In this document: one piece after another, positions 42,660 through 52,478 of the stretch
Layout of the letters: each line of letters starts with the position of its first letter
Position numbering within the stretch: the first letter of the stretch is position 1
Assembly (NCBI GenBank): GCA_018263335.1
Contig: JADFCY010000008.1
Coordinates: forward strand, 1-64,000
Source: Methanolinea sp.
Lineage (GTDB): Archaea > Halobacteriota > Methanomicrobia > Methanomicrobiales > Methanospirillaceae
Direction: 5' to 3'
Length of the DNA stretch: 64,000 nt
Notes under the pieces: model-generated
Databases searched by the model: none
Told to the model about the DNA's origin: nothing
What the model saw: only the letters and a program-made list of their open reading frames with translations
Translations under genes and position numbers: made by a program

Positions 42660-43823
42660 TCAGCCCTTCGAAAAGAGGTGAGGGAGAAAGTCCGGCCCCT
42701 CCATCAGAGCGGAGTTCTCCCTTCTGGCCTCCTTCTCAGAAAACGATCGGCAACAGTGCTCCCCCTTTCCTGACACCGCGAAGGGCACCGGGTCGCGGGA
42801 ATGTGTCCGGGTCCGTATCGGCGTCGGGTGGTCGGGCAGGACGGCGATTACCCCCCGGAACTCCTGCATGATGGTGCCTATCATCTCATCGAGCCGCTCG
42901 ATGGCGGTCACCTTCTCTTCCACGCTCCCGAGGTGGCCGGCCTCATCGGGAGCCTCGACGTGGACGTAGACGAAGTCCAGGCGTTCCAGCGCCGAGAGCG
43001 CGTAGCGCGCCTTTGCCTGGTAGTCGGTGTCCAGGTAGCCTGTGGCACCGGGGACTTCGATGACCTCCATCCCTGCACACCTGCCTATGCCTTTGAGGAG
43101 GTCGACTGCGGAGATGATCCCGCCCCGCATGCCGTACTTCTCATGGAAAGGCGGGAGCGCAGGAACCCTGCCGCCGCTCCATGGCCATACCTGGGTTGCA
43201 GGCGGGAGTCCGCGGGATACCCTGTCCCTGTTCACGGGATGTCCTGCAAATACCCTCTCTGATGCGTGCATGCACTCAAGGAGGAGGGGCGCGTCCCTCC
43301 CGGAGGGGAGATGGAGTGCGACCTCCTGGCCCACGATATCGTGGGGAGGGACGGTCGTCGCCCCTCCTGCATCCGGAAGTACGAGGAGGTTGCGGTAGCT
43401 CACGCCGGGATAGACCTGCGCCCGAGACAACTCCCGCCCAAGGGAGGAGAGGAGCAGAGCCCCTTCCGCGCTCGTGATGTGCCCTGCAGAGAAGTCTTCC
43501 ATGATCCCATCCCTGATGGTGACGAGGTTGCAGCGGTAGGCCATGTCGGTATTCCGAAGGGATATCCCGATGCTTGCCGCCTCGAGCGGGCCTCTGCCGG
43601 TATAGTAGCGGAGGGGGTCGTAGCCGAGGATAGAGAGGTTGGCGATATCGGACCCGGCCTCGCACCCTTCGGGGACGGTCCTCAAAAGGCCGCAGGAACC
43701 TTCCCTTGCGATGCGGTCCATGTTCGGGGTCCGCGCCGCCTCAAGGGGCGTCCGGCCAAAAAGCTCAGGGACAGGCTCGTCCGCCATCCCGTCTCCGAGC
43801 ACAACCAGGTACTTCTTCTTCAT
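42660..43823 (-). CDS. apgM: Cofactor-independent phosphoglycerate mutase, archaeal type
   Basis: Interconverts 3- and 2-phosphoglycerate in gluconeogenesis/glycolysis. The 387-residue alkaline-phosphatase-fold enzyme starts MKKKYLVVLGDGMADEP. It has EAGSDIANLSILGYDP (catalytic Ser), VYVHVEAPDEAGHLG and VLPDHPTPIRTRTHSRDPVPF, supplying metal ligands. I start at ATG 43823; the frame goes further upstream without homology. A related homoserine kinase family exists, but the length and motifs fit apgM. Confidence 0.9.
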   Translation of the reverse strand: MKKKYLVVLGDGMADEPVPELFGRTPLEAARTPNMDRIAREGSCGLLRTVPEGCEAGSDIANLSILGYDPLRYYTGRGPLEAASIGISLRNTDMAYRCNLVTIRDGIMEDFSAGHITSAEGALLLSSLGRELSRAQVYPGVSYRNLLVLPDAGGATTVPPHDIVGQEVALHLPSGRDAPLLLECMHASERVFAGHPVNRDRVSRGLPPATQVWPWSGGRVPALPPFHEKYGMRGGIISAVDLLKGIGRCAGMEVIEVPGATGYLDTDYQAKARYALSALERLDFVYVHVEAPDEAGHLGSVEEKVTAIERLDEMIGTIMQEFRGVIAVLPDHPTPIRTRTHSRDPVPFAVSGKGEHCCRSFSEKEARRENSALMEGPDFLPHLFSKG

Positions 43824-43848
43824 GTCAGTCCTGCATTCAATAGCCCTT

Positions 43849-44796
43849 TCAGGGGATGACGCCAGTATCCCGTAACAGCGCCCGTGTCGCCTCCCGGACC
43901 GCAGCCTCAGAATTGAGGGCAGGCCGCCACCCAAGCGACTTGAGCTTCTCAACCGAGAGGAGCATCCTTGGGACGTCTCCCACCCATCCCCGGTCGCCGC
44001 CGGTGTACCGGAAGGAGACATCCCGGAGCCCCATCTCGGCGGCCACTATCGACGCGATCGAGGTCACGTCGATCCAGTCCTCGGTCCCGATATTGAAGCA
44101 GGAGAAGGGTTCATTGGTGCGGCTGACGGCAAAGAGGACGGCATCCACGCATGCCGACACCGAACAATAGGACTTCTGCTGCCTGCCATCGCCGAGTATC
44201 TCCAGCTCGCTGGGATTTGCCCGCAATTTGTGGACAAAGTCCCAGATGACCCCGTGGTTGCTCCGCTCCCCGATGATGTTTGCGAACCGGAACACCCACG
44301 ATCTCCAGCCGTAGGTATGGGCGTACCCCGAGATCATCGCCTCGCAGGCGAGTTTCGTTGCTCCATAGATGGATATGGGCTGCATCCCGGGGTACTCCTC
44401 GGGCGTCGGGATGACCCTGGCCTCCCCGTACACTGTCGACGTGGAGGTGAACACAATCTCGCTGCACCCGGCCTGCCGCATTGCCTCGAGCACCCTCACT
44501 GTCGCCGTCACATTCTGGTCATATACCGACGCCGGGTTGCCCGCGCTCGCCCGGACATCCGGATCCGCGGCGAGGTGGTAGACCCGGTCAGCATCCCGGA
44601 TGGCATCCTGCCAGCCGTCCCCGAGGAGATCGCTCCTCACGAGCCTGGCGGCACCGGAATCGAGATGCGTCGTGATATTCCGGAGATCCCCGGTAGAGAG
44701 GTTGTCGATGACGGTGACCTCGTCGCCCCGTGCAACCAGGGCATCAACAAGGTGCGACCCGATGAACCCCGCTCCTCCTGTGACGACTGCTTTCAA
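43849..44796 (-). CDS. NAD-dependent nucleotide-sugar epimerase/dehydratase
   Basis: An extended SDR enzyme of about 315 residues, like UDP-glucose 4-epimerase. It has VTGGAGFIGSHLVDAL (NAD site), VYHLAADPDVRAS, FTSTSTVYGEA, the YxxxK pair in SIYGATKLACEAM, and RFANIIGERS. It probably supplies sugars for surface glycans. I start at TTG 44796, preceded by AGGGG with six-base spacing; the ATG at 44844 lies upstream of the likely box A and would not be on the transcript. Confidence 0.82.
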   Translation of the reverse strand: MKAVVTGGAGFIGSHLVDALVARGDEVTVIDNLSTGDLRNITTHLDSGAARLVRSDLLGDGWQDAIRDADRVYHLAADPDVRASAGNPASVYDQNVTATVRVLEAMRQAGCSEIVFTSTSTVYGEARVIPTPEEYPGMQPISIYGATKLACEAMISGYAHTYGWRSWVFRFANIIGERSNHGVIWDFVHKLRANPSELEILGDGRQQKSYCSVSACVDAVLFAVSRTNEPFSCFNIGTEDWIDVTSIASIVAAEMGLRDVSFRYTGGDRGWVGDVPRMLLSVEKLKSLGWRPALNSEAAVREATRALLRDTGVIP

Positions 44797-44821
44797 GGCA
44801 TTCCCCTTCTTCCCTGTAATC

Positions 44822-44835
44822 AATATTAAACGTCT
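44822..44835. promoter_or_regulatory. Shared bidirectional box A
   Basis: The minus strand reads GTTTAATATT and the plus strand AATATTAAAC. Initiation about 25 bp away falls near 44805 on the minus strand (short leader for the epimerase) and near 44853 on the plus strand, at the GTG of the DUF368 gene. One element may therefore serve both genes. Confidence 0.45.
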
Positions 44836-44853
44836 CTGTCTCATACTAAAGGT

Positions 44854-45741
44854 GTGGTTTCAAGAATCGATGCACCGCAGGGCGTCCTGATCGTGCTCAA
44901 GGGGGTGCTCATGGGCATGTGCGACATCATTCCCGGAGTCTCCGGCGGCACCATCGCTCTGATTACAGGGATCTACGAGCGCCTTATCTCGGCGATCGGC
45001 AGCATCAGTGTGGCGCCTGTCAGCGCGCTCATCCGCGGGAGGAGAGAGGAGGCAGTCGAGGCAATAACCCGGATCGATCCTGTCTTTCTTGGCATTCTCC
45101 TGTCAGGAATCGGCATCGGGTTGCTCGCAATGTCAAGGGTCGTCCTCGCACTCCTCGAGACTGCCCCTGCCCTGACATACGCGTTCTTCTTTGGCTTGAT
45201 CGTCGCCTCCTCGGTCCTGATTGCCTACCGCATCGAGCAGTGGGACGCGGTCATTGCCACCGTGTGGGTCGCCCTGGGCCTCGCTGCCGGGTATCTCATC
45301 GGCGGCCTTGGGCAGTCGGGGCTTGGCCATTCGCTACCGGTGCTCTTTGTTACGGGTTTCATTGCCCTGTGTGCCATGATCCTGCCGGGTGTTTCAGGGG
45401 CATACCTCACCCTGGTCATGAACCAGTACGAGTACCTCCTCTCGGCAATTGCCCGCATCGACGTTCTTCCCCTCGCCGTCTATATTGCGGGGGGTGCGGC
45501 GGGCATCATATCTATGAGCCGCGTCCTGAAGGTGATCCTGCGCACCTATCACACCCAGTCGCTGGCGTTTCTCACCGGGCTGATGCTTGGCTCAACGAGG
45601 ATGATGTATGACCGGATCGTCGCTGCGGGAGGGACAGTCTCCTCGGTCTTCATCCCATGTGCGGCAGGGGTGCTCCTGGTCCTCCTCTTTGAACTCGCTC
45701 TCCGCCACTTTTCTTCACGCGGGATGAATCCCCATGCATGA
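44854..45741 (+). CDS. DUF368 membrane protein (polyprenyl-phosphate transporter family)
   Basis: A polytopic membrane protein of 295 residues with about eight hydrophobic segments and the duplicated signature MCDIIPGVSGGTIALITGIYE and MILPGVSGAYLTLVMNQYE. Bacterial DUF368 proteins recycle undecaprenyl phosphate across the membrane; in archaea a dolichyl-phosphate role is likely by analogy. It fits with the divergent sugar epimerase. The GTG at 44854 coincides with a predicted transcription start, so it may be leaderless. Confidence 0.87.
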   Translation: MVSRIDAPQGVLIVLKGVLMGMCDIIPGVSGGTIALITGIYERLISAIGSISVAPVSALIRGRREEAVEAITRIDPVFLGILLSGIGIGLLAMSRVVLALLETAPALTYAFFFGLIVASSVLIAYRIEQWDAVIATVWVALGLAAGYLIGGLGQSGLGHSLPVLFVTGFIALCAMILPGVSGAYLTLVMNQYEYLLSAIARIDVLPLAVYIAGGAAGIISMSRVLKVILRTYHTQSLAFLTGLMLGSTRMMYDRIVAAGGTVSSVFIPCAAGVLLVLLFELALRHFSSRGMNPHA

Positions 45742-45813
45742 CCGGTGCATGGGGAACAGGGCACCCAGGAGGATCGATATGATATATTCAGAAGCACGCC
45801 AAAGGATACTGCG

Positions 45814-46689
45814 ATGTTCATCGGGATAGACCACGGGACCTCGGCACTTCGCTTCTCGGCGGGAAAAGGGCGGCGGTTCAAGGTTCCGCGGGAGGATGCG
45901 GTCTCATTCTGTATGGAGGACCTCTCCAGACTCGCGCCTCCCGACGAGATCGAGGGGATCGCCCTCACATACTCTATGGGTGACAACTTCTCGGCAATCA
46001 CGCCCCTGCATCTCCTTGTAAACCGCGGCCTCGTCAGCAGGGAAGGGGCCGGAAAGCATACGGGGGGCGGGACCCGCGTCTTCGACCAGGTCTTACAAAG
46101 CGGCATCCCCGCGGTCGCCATCCCCGGCCTTCACCGCGGGTCCCCCACCGATCCGCGCTTTTTTGTGTATTCCCACCAGGCCAGCCCGGAGAAGGTCGGG
46201 ATTGCGTTCAACGTGGTCCAGGATCTCGGCGCTGACGTGGTGGTATCGGACGTGAGCTCGAATACAGTCACCATCCTGGTGAAGGGTGGGCGCCTGGTGG
46301 GTGCCCTCGATGCCTGTATCTTTGCTCCCGGCACCGAGCACGGGGCGCTTGATGTGGACGCCATCCGGAGGGTGGACCGCTGCGAGACGACCGCAAACGA
46401 GGCCTTTCTCCATGCAGGGGTATCCCACACCCTTCCCCCCGCGGACCGTGTTCCCGCACTGGCACTCTTTTCCGCCATGGAGTGCGCCGCACTCCTTGTA
46501 CTTGCCCCCGGCGCCCGCGTCGCCCTCGCAGGCACCATGGCACCGGTGATTGCAGCCGAAGTGAGATCCCTTCTCGGAAGAGAGGTCTCTGTCTACGACG
46601 AATGGTGCGCAGCGGACGGCCTTGCCCTCATCGCAGAGAAGGTCTTCTCCGGGGCCAGGGACATCCTGGGCCTCGGGGTGCGTTCCTGA
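45814..46689 (+). CDS. Methanogenesis marker protein 12
   Basis: A 291-residue protein of a methanogen-specific family, function unknown. It starts MFIGIDHGTSALRFSAG, like the phosphate-binding loop of ASKHA (sugar kinase/Hsp70) folds, and has EGIALTYSMGDN and ALAGTMAPVIAAEV further on. A nucleotide-binding role is plausible. I start at ATG 45814 (AAAGGA upstream); the frame runs back to 45745 without homology. It precedes the por operon. Confidence 0.83.
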   Translation: MFIGIDHGTSALRFSAGKGRRFKVPREDAVSFCMEDLSRLAPPDEIEGIALTYSMGDNFSAITPLHLLVNRGLVSREGAGKHTGGGTRVFDQVLQSGIPAVAIPGLHRGSPTDPRFFVYSHQASPEKVGIAFNVVQDLGADVVVSDVSSNTVTILVKGGRLVGALDACIFAPGTEHGALDVDAIRRVDRCETTANEAFLHAGVSHTLPPADRVPALALFSAMECAALLVLAPGARVALAGTMAPVIAAEVRSLLGREVSVYDEWCAADGLALIAEKVFSGARDILGLGVRS

Positions 46690-46811
46690 TACAGGCTCTT
46701 CTCACCCGCGTCATTTCATCCCTGGTCGCGTGCACGATGTCTGGGTCTTTTCGATCATGCCCCGCGTGAAATCTCAACATTTTAGTATGATTAATCATGT
46801 AAAATTATACT

Positions 46812-47363
46812 GTGATTTCTTTGCGCGAGCTGCGTATTCATGGCCGCGGTGGACAGGGTTCGGTCACCGCCGCAGAACTGATCGCCGTGGCGGCATTCGC
46901 AGGCGGGGTGTATGCCCAGGCGTTTCCGGCCTTCGGGGTGGAGCGCAGGGGCGCACCGGTCCAGGCGTTCGTCCGGTTCGATAACCAGAAGGTCCGGTTG
47001 AGAAGCCAGGTGTACGAGCCCGATTACATCATTGTGCAGGACAGCACCCTGATCCGGGACGTGAACGTATTCCAGGGCCTCAAGAAAGGCGGGATCGTGA
47101 TCGTGAACACCGAGAAGGCGCTCACCTATCCGATCCCCGAAGGGGTGAAGGTCATCACCATCGACGCCACGTCAGTAGCCCTGAAGCACCTGGGGCTTCC
47201 GATCACCAACACCACCCTTATGGGGGCGTTTGCCGCCGCAAGCGGGGAGATCGCGCTGCCCGCGCTCGAGGGCGCGATCCGCCAGAGGTTCCCGGGAGAG
47301 CTGGCGGACAAGAACATTGCCGCAGCCCGCGAGGCGTTCGAGTTCGTAAAGGGGGTGTCCTGA
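46812..47363 (+). CDS. porC: Pyruvate:ferredoxin oxidoreductase gamma subunit
   Basis: Pyruvate synthase makes pyruvate from acetyl-CoA, CO2 and reduced ferredoxin for carbon assimilation. The 183-residue gamma subunit has IHGRGGQGSVTAAELIA and FPAFGVERRGAPVQAFVR. The start is GTG 46812 (or TTG 46821). A box A-like CATTTTAGTATG near 46777-46788 would give an almost leaderless mRNA. First gene of porCDAB. Confidence 0.93.
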   Translation: MISLRELRIHGRGGQGSVTAAELIAVAAFAGGVYAQAFPAFGVERRGAPVQAFVRFDNQKVRLRSQVYEPDYIIVQDSTLIRDVNVFQGLKKGGIVIVNTEKALTYPIPEGVKVITIDATSVALKHLGLPITNTTLMGAFAAASGEIALPALEGAIRQRFPGELADKNIAAAREAFEFVKGVS

Positions 47364-47366
47364 GCC

Positions 47367-47627
47367 ATGGCACTCGGTCTGGGGTGCTCGGCGAAGCCGG
47401 GCAGGGCAAAAGAGAACAGAACGGGCTCATGGCGGACGTTCCGACCCGAGTTCCTCCACGAGAAGTGCACGAAATGCGGCCTGTGCTCCCTGGTCTGCCC
47501 GGAGGGCTGCATCGGGGAGGACGCCGAAGGCCAGCCTGTCCCCGACTACGATTACTGCAAAGGGTGCGGCCTCTGTGCGGAGGAGTGCCCGAGCCAGGCC
47601 ATCGAGATGAAGAAGGAGGAGAAGTAA
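47367..47627 (+). CDS. porD: Pyruvate:ferredoxin oxidoreductase delta (ferredoxin) subunit
   Basis: An 86-residue 2[4Fe-4S] ferredoxin subunit with CTKCGLCSLVCP and CKGCGLCAEECP. The N-terminal part (GRAKENRTGSWRTFRPEF) is the docking segment usual for PorD. It is 3 bp after porC and 1 bp before porA. Confidence 0.93.
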   Translation: MALGLGCSAKPGRAKENRTGSWRTFRPEFLHEKCTKCGLCSLVCPEGCIGEDAEGQPVPDYDYCKGCGLCAEECPSQAIEMKKEEK

Positions 47628-47628
47628 G

Positions 47629-48786
47629 ATGATGGAGTTCATGGAAGGGTCTCACGCGGTGGCCCACTCGGTGAAGCACTGCCGCCCCGAGGTCATCGCG
47701 GCATATCCTATCACGCCGCAGACCCACATCGTGGAGGCACTGGCAGAGATGGTCGCCAACTGCCACCTTGACGCCGAGTACATCACGGTGGAGAGCGAGT
47801 TTTCAGCCCTCTCCGCGTGCCTCGGGGCAAGTGCGGCCGGATCGAGGGTCTACTCCGCCACCACCTCGCAGGGGCTGGCCCTGATGTTCGAGGTCTGCTT
47901 CAACTGTGCAGGGATGCGCATGCCTGTCGTGATGTCCATCGTCAACAGGGCGCTGGGTGCTCCGCTCTCTATCTGGAACGACCAGCAGGACTCAATATCT
48001 TTGCGGGATTCCGGGTGGCTCCAGTTCTATGCAGAGGACAACCAGGAGGCGGCCGATCTCCACTACCTGGCATATAAGGTCGCCGAGGACAGAAACGTCC
48101 TCCTTCCCGCGTTCGTCTGCTTCGATGGGTTCATCCTCTCCCATACTTACGAGCCGGTCGACATGCTCACGCAGGAGCAGGTGGACAGCTACCTCCCCAA
48201 GTACACTCCTGTCCAGCGCCTGGACAGCGCGGACCCCATCTCATTCGGCCTCTTTGCCTCCCCTGAGTACTACATGGAGTTCCGTTACCAGATCGACCAG
48301 GCGGTGAAGGGAGCTGCAAAGACGATCGCTTCGGCAGGAAGGGAGTTTGGGGAGATGTTCGGAAGGGATTACGGCGACCTCGTCGAATCATACCGTCTCG
48401 AGGACGCGGACTGTGCGATCGTGGCAATGGGATCGATCTGCGGGACTGTCAAGGATGCGATCGACGAGATGCGAAAGGACAATAAGAAGGTCGGCCTCCT
48501 CCGCCTCCGCAGTTTCAGGCCGTTCCCCCATAAAGAGGTGAGAGCGGCACTCTCCGGCGTGAATTGCGTCGCGGTGCTCGACAAGAACGTCTCGCTTGGT
48601 ACCAAGGGGGCGGTCGCTCTCGAAGTCAGGGATGCGCTCTACGGGCAGCAGGTGCCCGTGCTCGACTACATCATAGCCCTTGGAGGAAGGGACGTGCGGA
48701 AGAAGGATATCAGGGCCGTGGTGGACATGGCCGGACAGGGCAAGGGAGACCTTTTCTATGGTCTCCGCCAGGAGTTGGTGTCATGA
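47629..48786 (+). CDS. porA: Pyruvate:ferredoxin oxidoreductase alpha subunit
   Basis: A 385-residue subunit with [26 protein letters not shown] (residues 5-30), domain I of the family, followed by the domain II region [35 protein letters not shown] near residue 300 is typical. The order C-D-A-B and the sequences fit pyruvate synthase rather than the 2-oxoisovalerate or 2-oxoglutarate enzymes. Confidence 0.93.
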   Translation: MMEFMEGSHAVAHSVKHCRPEVIAAYPITPQTHIVEALAEMVANCHLDAEYITVESEFSALSACLGASAAGSRVYSATTSQGLALMFEVCFNCAGMRMPVVMSIVNRALGAPLSIWNDQQDSISLRDSGWLQFYAEDNQEAADLHYLAYKVAEDRNVLLPAFVCFDGFILSHTYEPVDMLTQEQVDSYLPKYTPVQRLDSADPISFGLFASPEYYMEFRYQIDQAVKGAAKTIASAGREFGEMFGRDYGDLVESYRLEDADCAIVAMGSICGTVKDAIDEMRKDNKKVGLLRLRSFRPFPHKEVRAALSGVNCVAVLDKNVSLGTKGAVALEVRDALYGQQVPVLDYIIALGGRDVRKKDIRAVVDMAGQGKGDLFYGLRQELVS

Positions 48787-49676
48787 CGGGAGAATCATGC
48801 GGGCTCTTCGAGTACGGGCACCGGGCGTGCGGTGGCTGCGCGGCTGCCATGGCCGCGAGGACCATTCTTGATGCCGCCGGAAAGGACACCATCATTGTCT
48901 CGGCAACGGGATGCATGGAGGTCTTCTCTACCCCATACCCCGATACCGCGTGGAAGGTCCCCTGGATCCACTCGCTCTTCGAGAACAACTCGGCGGTTGC
49001 GTCCGGCATTGTGGCCTCCCTGAAGAAACAGGGCAGGAAAGAGAAGGTGATTGCGCTCGGCGGTGACGGTGCCACATTCGACATCGGCATCCTCTGCCTC
49101 TCGGGTGCGTTTGAGCGGGGCCATGACTTTGTCTACATCTGCTACGACAACGAGGCCTACATGAACACCGGCATCCAGCGGTCGGGTGCGACCCCGTACG
49201 ATGCGAGCACCACCACGAGCCCTGCAGGAAAATGCTCAATGGGGAACCGCCGCCCGAAGAAGGACCTTCCCATGATACTCGCAGCCCATGGTGCACCTTA
49301 CGTGGCGACTGCGTCTGTCGCCTACCTCCCAGACCTGAAGAAGAAGGTCGAGAAAGCCCTTGCGACTGAGGGGCCCTGCTACCTGCAGGTCCATGCCCCC
49401 TGCTGCACGGGGTGGGGATTCGAGGGCGAGAAGACCATGGCCATCGGTAAACTCGCCATCGAGACGGGGCTCTGGGTCAATTACGAGATGGAGGATGGGA
49501 AGGTGACCCGGGTGAAGAAGGTGGTGAGAAAGCCGGTGGAGGTGTACCTCAAGGAGCAGCGCAGGTTCCGCCACCTCTTCAAACCGAAACCAAACGAGAC
49601 AGAGATCGCAAAAATACAGGCGGTTGCCGACCGGAACGCGGAGCGTTTCGGGATTGACATCAAGTTGAAGAAGTAA
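48783..49676 (+). CDS. porB: Pyruvate:ferredoxin oxidoreductase beta subunit
   Basis: The TPP-binding subunit of 297 residues. It has [27 protein letters not shown] (cluster Cys), [13 protein letters not shown] (TPP GDG), [14 protein letters not shown] and [10 protein letters not shown]. The start overlaps the porA stop (ATGA). A T-run at 49689-49696 just downstream may end the operon. Confidence 0.94.
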   Translation: MTGESCGLFEYGHRACGGCAAAMAARTILDAAGKDTIIVSATGCMEVFSTPYPDTAWKVPWIHSLFENNSAVASGIVASLKKQGRKEKVIALGGDGATFDIGILCLSGAFERGHDFVYICYDNEAYMNTGIQRSGATPYDASTTTSPAGKCSMGNRRPKKDLPMILAAHGAPYVATASVAYLPDLKKKVEKALATEGPCYLQVHAPCCTGWGFEGEKTMAIGKLAIETGLWVNYEMEDGKVTRVKKVVRKPVEVYLKEQRRFRHLFKPKPNETEIAKIQAVADRNAERFGIDIKLKK

Positions 49677-49784
49677 CTCGCCCCCTCCTTTTTTTTCATG
49701 GTCATCCCCTCCGCCGTAAGTTTCCCCAGGGGGCATATGGGGGGCTTTTGGCGCTTCAGATGCTCCATTCATCAGATCCCCGCG

Positions 49785-50399
49785 CTATTCCCTCTTCTTC
49801 ATGCTGAAAAGGAACGGGACAAGCATTACCACTGCGACGATGATCCAGAAATTGGCGAAGATATACAGCAGGTTCTCCCGGCCCTCGTCATAGAACCGGA
49901 TCTCAGCGGTCCGGGTGGAATTCCAGGCGACGGTGATCCCCCCTTCCGGGGAATCGAGGACGACCCCCCCCTGGCTGATCATCCCAAGGGCAGGGTTCCG
50001 CACATCGAGGCCGGGGGGGAGAAAGACGCTCACCTGGCGGGGTGCCTCAAACGTGGCGTGAAAGTGGTTGTCACGCACCGGTCCCTGGAATGAGAGGGAA
50101 TAATTGCCCCTTTCGAATATGATGGCAGTATTTCCACTCCACTCAAATTGGCAGGGGTCGCAGTCACCCGAAAGCATCACCTCAGATGCTCTCAATGGAC
50201 TGCGCTCGCCAAGCATCCCCGTTTCGTAGAACTCGAAACGATCTGCGTCCACGAGATCAAGTGATGCGCGATACGACGTCCCGTTCTGGGCGATCCAGTA
50301 CTCTGCCCCAAGCCCCGCAGCCGGCGCGATTGTCAGGAGCGCTGCAAGGCAGAGAGTAACGAGGGCAGATCTGCATCGATCTCCAGTGGAGGCTCGCAT
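49785..50399 (-). CDS. Exported, membrane-anchored protein of unknown function
   Basis: A 204-residue protein with a signal-like hydrophobic stretch (ALVTLCLAALLTIAPAAG) and one C-terminal transmembrane helix (IFANFWIIVAVVMLVPFLF) followed by KKRE. The body between should lie outside the cell; it has a CDPC pair and a proline-bounded FLPPGLDVRNPALG segment. It overlaps the thrC 3' end by 67 bp on the same strand. I start at ATG 50399; ATG 50450 is possible. I do not recognise a function. Confidence 0.7.
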   Translation of the reverse strand: MRASTGDRCRSALVTLCLAALLTIAPAAGLGAEYWIAQNGTSYRASLDLVDADRFEFYETGMLGERSPLRASEVMLSGDCDPCQFEWSGNTAIIFERGNYSLSFQGPVRDNHFHATFEAPRQVSVFLPPGLDVRNPALGMISQGGVVLDSPEGGITVAWNSTRTAEIRFYDEGRENLLYIFANFWIIVAVVMLVPFLFSMKKRE

Positions 50400-51541
50400 T
50401 GCCTGATCACCGTCTCCGGGTCTTTCAGCAGGTGCCCGGTCACCACGCATACAATCTTCTCGTCGCGGTCGATTGCGCCCATATCGCGGAGTCTTTTCAC
50501 TCCGGCAACCGAGGCCGCAGACGCGGGCTCGACCCCGATCCCCTCCTTTCGTGCGAGGTCGCGCTGCATGGACAGGATCTCCCCATCGGTCACGGACTCG
50601 GCGGTCCCACCGGTCTTCCGTATCGCGGCAAGTGCCTTCTCGGCATTGACGGGTGCGCCTATGCGGATGGCAGTCGCAACTGTCTCGGGATTTGCGTCGG
50701 GGATCACCTCGGGCAGTCCCTCGTGTATTGCCCTGACGACGGGGCTCGACCCGGATGCCTGGATCCCGGTCATCATCGGGATCCTGTCCATTCTTCCAAG
50801 CGTCATAAGCTCGGTGAAGCCCTTGTAGACTGCCGAGATGTTACCGGCGTTTCCGACGGGCAGCACCATGCGGTCAGGCACCTCTCCCAGCTGGTCAAGG
50901 GCCTCGAACCCGATCGTCTTCTGTCCTTCCAGGCGGAAAGGGTTGACAGAGTTGAGGAGATAGAGACCATGGGAGAGGCAGAGCTCGTGAACCATCTCAA
51001 GTGCCTTGTCGAAGTTCCCGCGGATCGAGAGGACCCGTGCACCGTGCATCAGGGCCTGCGCCACCTTTCCGAGTGCAACTTTTCCGGCCGGCAGGAGCAC
51101 GACCGCAGGGATGCCGGCCTTCGCGGCATAGGCAGCGAGACTCGCAGAGGTGTTGCCGGTGCTCGCGCAGGCAACGGAAGTCCTGCCGAGCTGCAGCGCC
51201 ATGCTCACGCCGACTGTCATGCCTCGGTCCTTGAACGAACCGGTGGGGTTCATCCCCTCGTGCTTGGCGTAGAGGTGGGGGACTCCGATCTCCTCTCCGA
51301 TGCGTGAGAGGTGGTAGAGGGGTGTCCCCCCTTCCTGGAGCGAGACCGGCTCAATCGAGACCGGGAGGATCTCGCGGTATCGCCAGACCGAGAGCGGCCG
51401 CCTTTTCCATGCAGCCAGGTCGACGTCGATGGTCTCGAGGTCGTATTCCACCGCCAGCAGGTGGCCGCAGCGCGTGCACTGGTATAGTATCTCGTCAGGC
51501 GGGAACGACTCCCCGCATTCTACGCACACGAGACGGTACAT
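50333..51541 (-). CDS. thrC: Threonine synthase
   Basis: A PLP enzyme that makes threonine from O-phosphohomoserine. The 402 residues open with a zinc-ribbon-like pair (CVECG...CTRCG), as in archaeal ThrC, followed by EGGTPLYHL, the PLP Lys in NPTGSFKDRGMTVG, and ACASTGNTSASLAAY. The end is VCVVTGHLLKDPETV. I start at ATG 51541; the frame extends to 51721 as unrelated low-complexity sequence. Confidence 0.93.
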   Translation of the reverse strand: MYRLVCVECGESFPPDEILYQCTRCGHLLAVEYDLETIDVDLAAWKRRPLSVWRYREILPVSIEPVSLQEGGTPLYHLSRIGEEIGVPHLYAKHEGMNPTGSFKDRGMTVGVSMALQLGRTSVACASTGNTSASLAAYAAKAGIPAVVLLPAGKVALGKVAQALMHGARVLSIRGNFDKALEMVHELCLSHGLYLLNSVNPFRLEGQKTIGFEALDQLGEVPDRMVLPVGNAGNISAVYKGFTELMTLGRMDRIPMMTGIQASGSSPVVRAIHEGLPEVIPDANPETVATAIRIGAPVNAEKALAAIRKTGGTAESVTDGEILSMQRDLARKEGIGVEPASAASVAGVKRLRDMGAIDRDEKIVCVVTGHLLKDPETVIRQCEPPLEIDADLPSLLSALQRS

Positions 51542-51665
51542 GGATATACATTGTGCGTCCAGAGGGGAAAAAGGAGGTGCCCGGGAAGGGAAAAGACGCC
51601 GGTCTCCGGCCACAATTCGGCTCTCAGGAGAGAAGGGAGCCGGGCTTTCCAGCCCGCAGGACGAA

Positions 51666-52478
51666 TCACCGGTCCCTTGCCGTCCCCTCGGGTCTTTTCT
51701 CCGGAGATGGCCCGAGGTCATCGCGCCTGTCCCTTGCGACAGGGAGCGCAGCCCTCACCCGCTCGACATATTCCCGGTCGATCTCGCATGAGATGAGCGC
51801 CATGTCCTGCCCGGCGCGAACGAGGAGACCACCGGTCGGGTCCGCAACCAGGGAGCCGCCGCCGTACAGGTCGACCGGGGTGATCCCGGTAGTATTGATT
51901 CCTGCGACGTAGACCTGGTATTCGAGCGCCCGGGCCCGGATAAAGAGTTCCCAGTGCTGGAGCCGGGCTTGCGGCCAGGCCGCAGGAACGAGAACCGCGT
52001 GGACACCCGCGTCCGCGTACAGCCGGAAGAGGGAGGTGAAACGCAGGTCATAGCAGATGGCAAGCCCGCACTCCACTCCGCCAAGGGAAAAAGTGGCAAT
52101 GGCGTCTCCCCGGCTGTAATGCATATCCTCGGATGCCGGGGAGAAGAGGTGGCACTTGGCGTAGGTAGAGAGAATCTCCCCTCCGGAGGAGACCACCACG
52201 CACGTATTCCTCGGTTTTGCCCCGCTCTCTTCGCGGAATGAACCCAGGATTGCGATAGAATACTCTTCGGCGAGCGAACGCAGTCTCCGCGTGATGGGCC
52301 CGTCGATCCCCTGCACGTGCAGGGTCGACTCCGGGTCCCATCCGGTGGCGAACTGCTCGGGGAAACAGATGAGGTCACCCCCGCCCCGTGATGCCCTGGC
52401 GATGCACGGCTCCACCTTCTCCAGGGTGGCCTCCGGGTCCTCCCAGACGCTTGCGACCTGGGCGCAGAAGAGTTTCAT
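51666..52478 (-). CDS. Carbon-nitrogen hydrolase (nitrilase family)
   Basis: A 270-residue amidase with the Glu-Lys-Cys triad: Glu in ICFPEQFATGW, Lys in STYAKCHLF and Cys in GLAICYDLRF. The closest functional types are omega-amidase and Nit1/Nit2-like metabolite-repair enzymes. The exact substrate cannot be read. It lies 124 bp upstream of thrC on the same strand; a link to threonine metabolism is not evident. Confidence 0.85.
   Translation of the reverse strand: MKLFCAQVASVWEDPEATLEKVEPCIARASRGGGDLICFPEQFATGWDPESTLHVQGIDGPITRRLRSLAEEYSIAILGSFREESGAKPRNTCVVVSSGGEILSTYAKCHLFSPASEDMHYSRGDAIATFSLGGVECGLAICYDLRFTSLFRLYADAGVHAVLVPAAWPQARLQHWELFIRARALEYQVYVAGINTTGITPVDLYGGGSLVADPTGGLLVRAGQDMALISCEIDREYVERVRAALPVARDRRDDLGPSPEKRPEGTARDR

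Noticed and set aside
46812-49676. 2-oxoisovalerate or 2-oxoglutarate ferredoxin oxidoreductase
   Set aside because: The four-subunit order C-D-A-B and the sequences [10 protein letters not shown] and [11 protein letters not shown] fit pyruvate synthase better.
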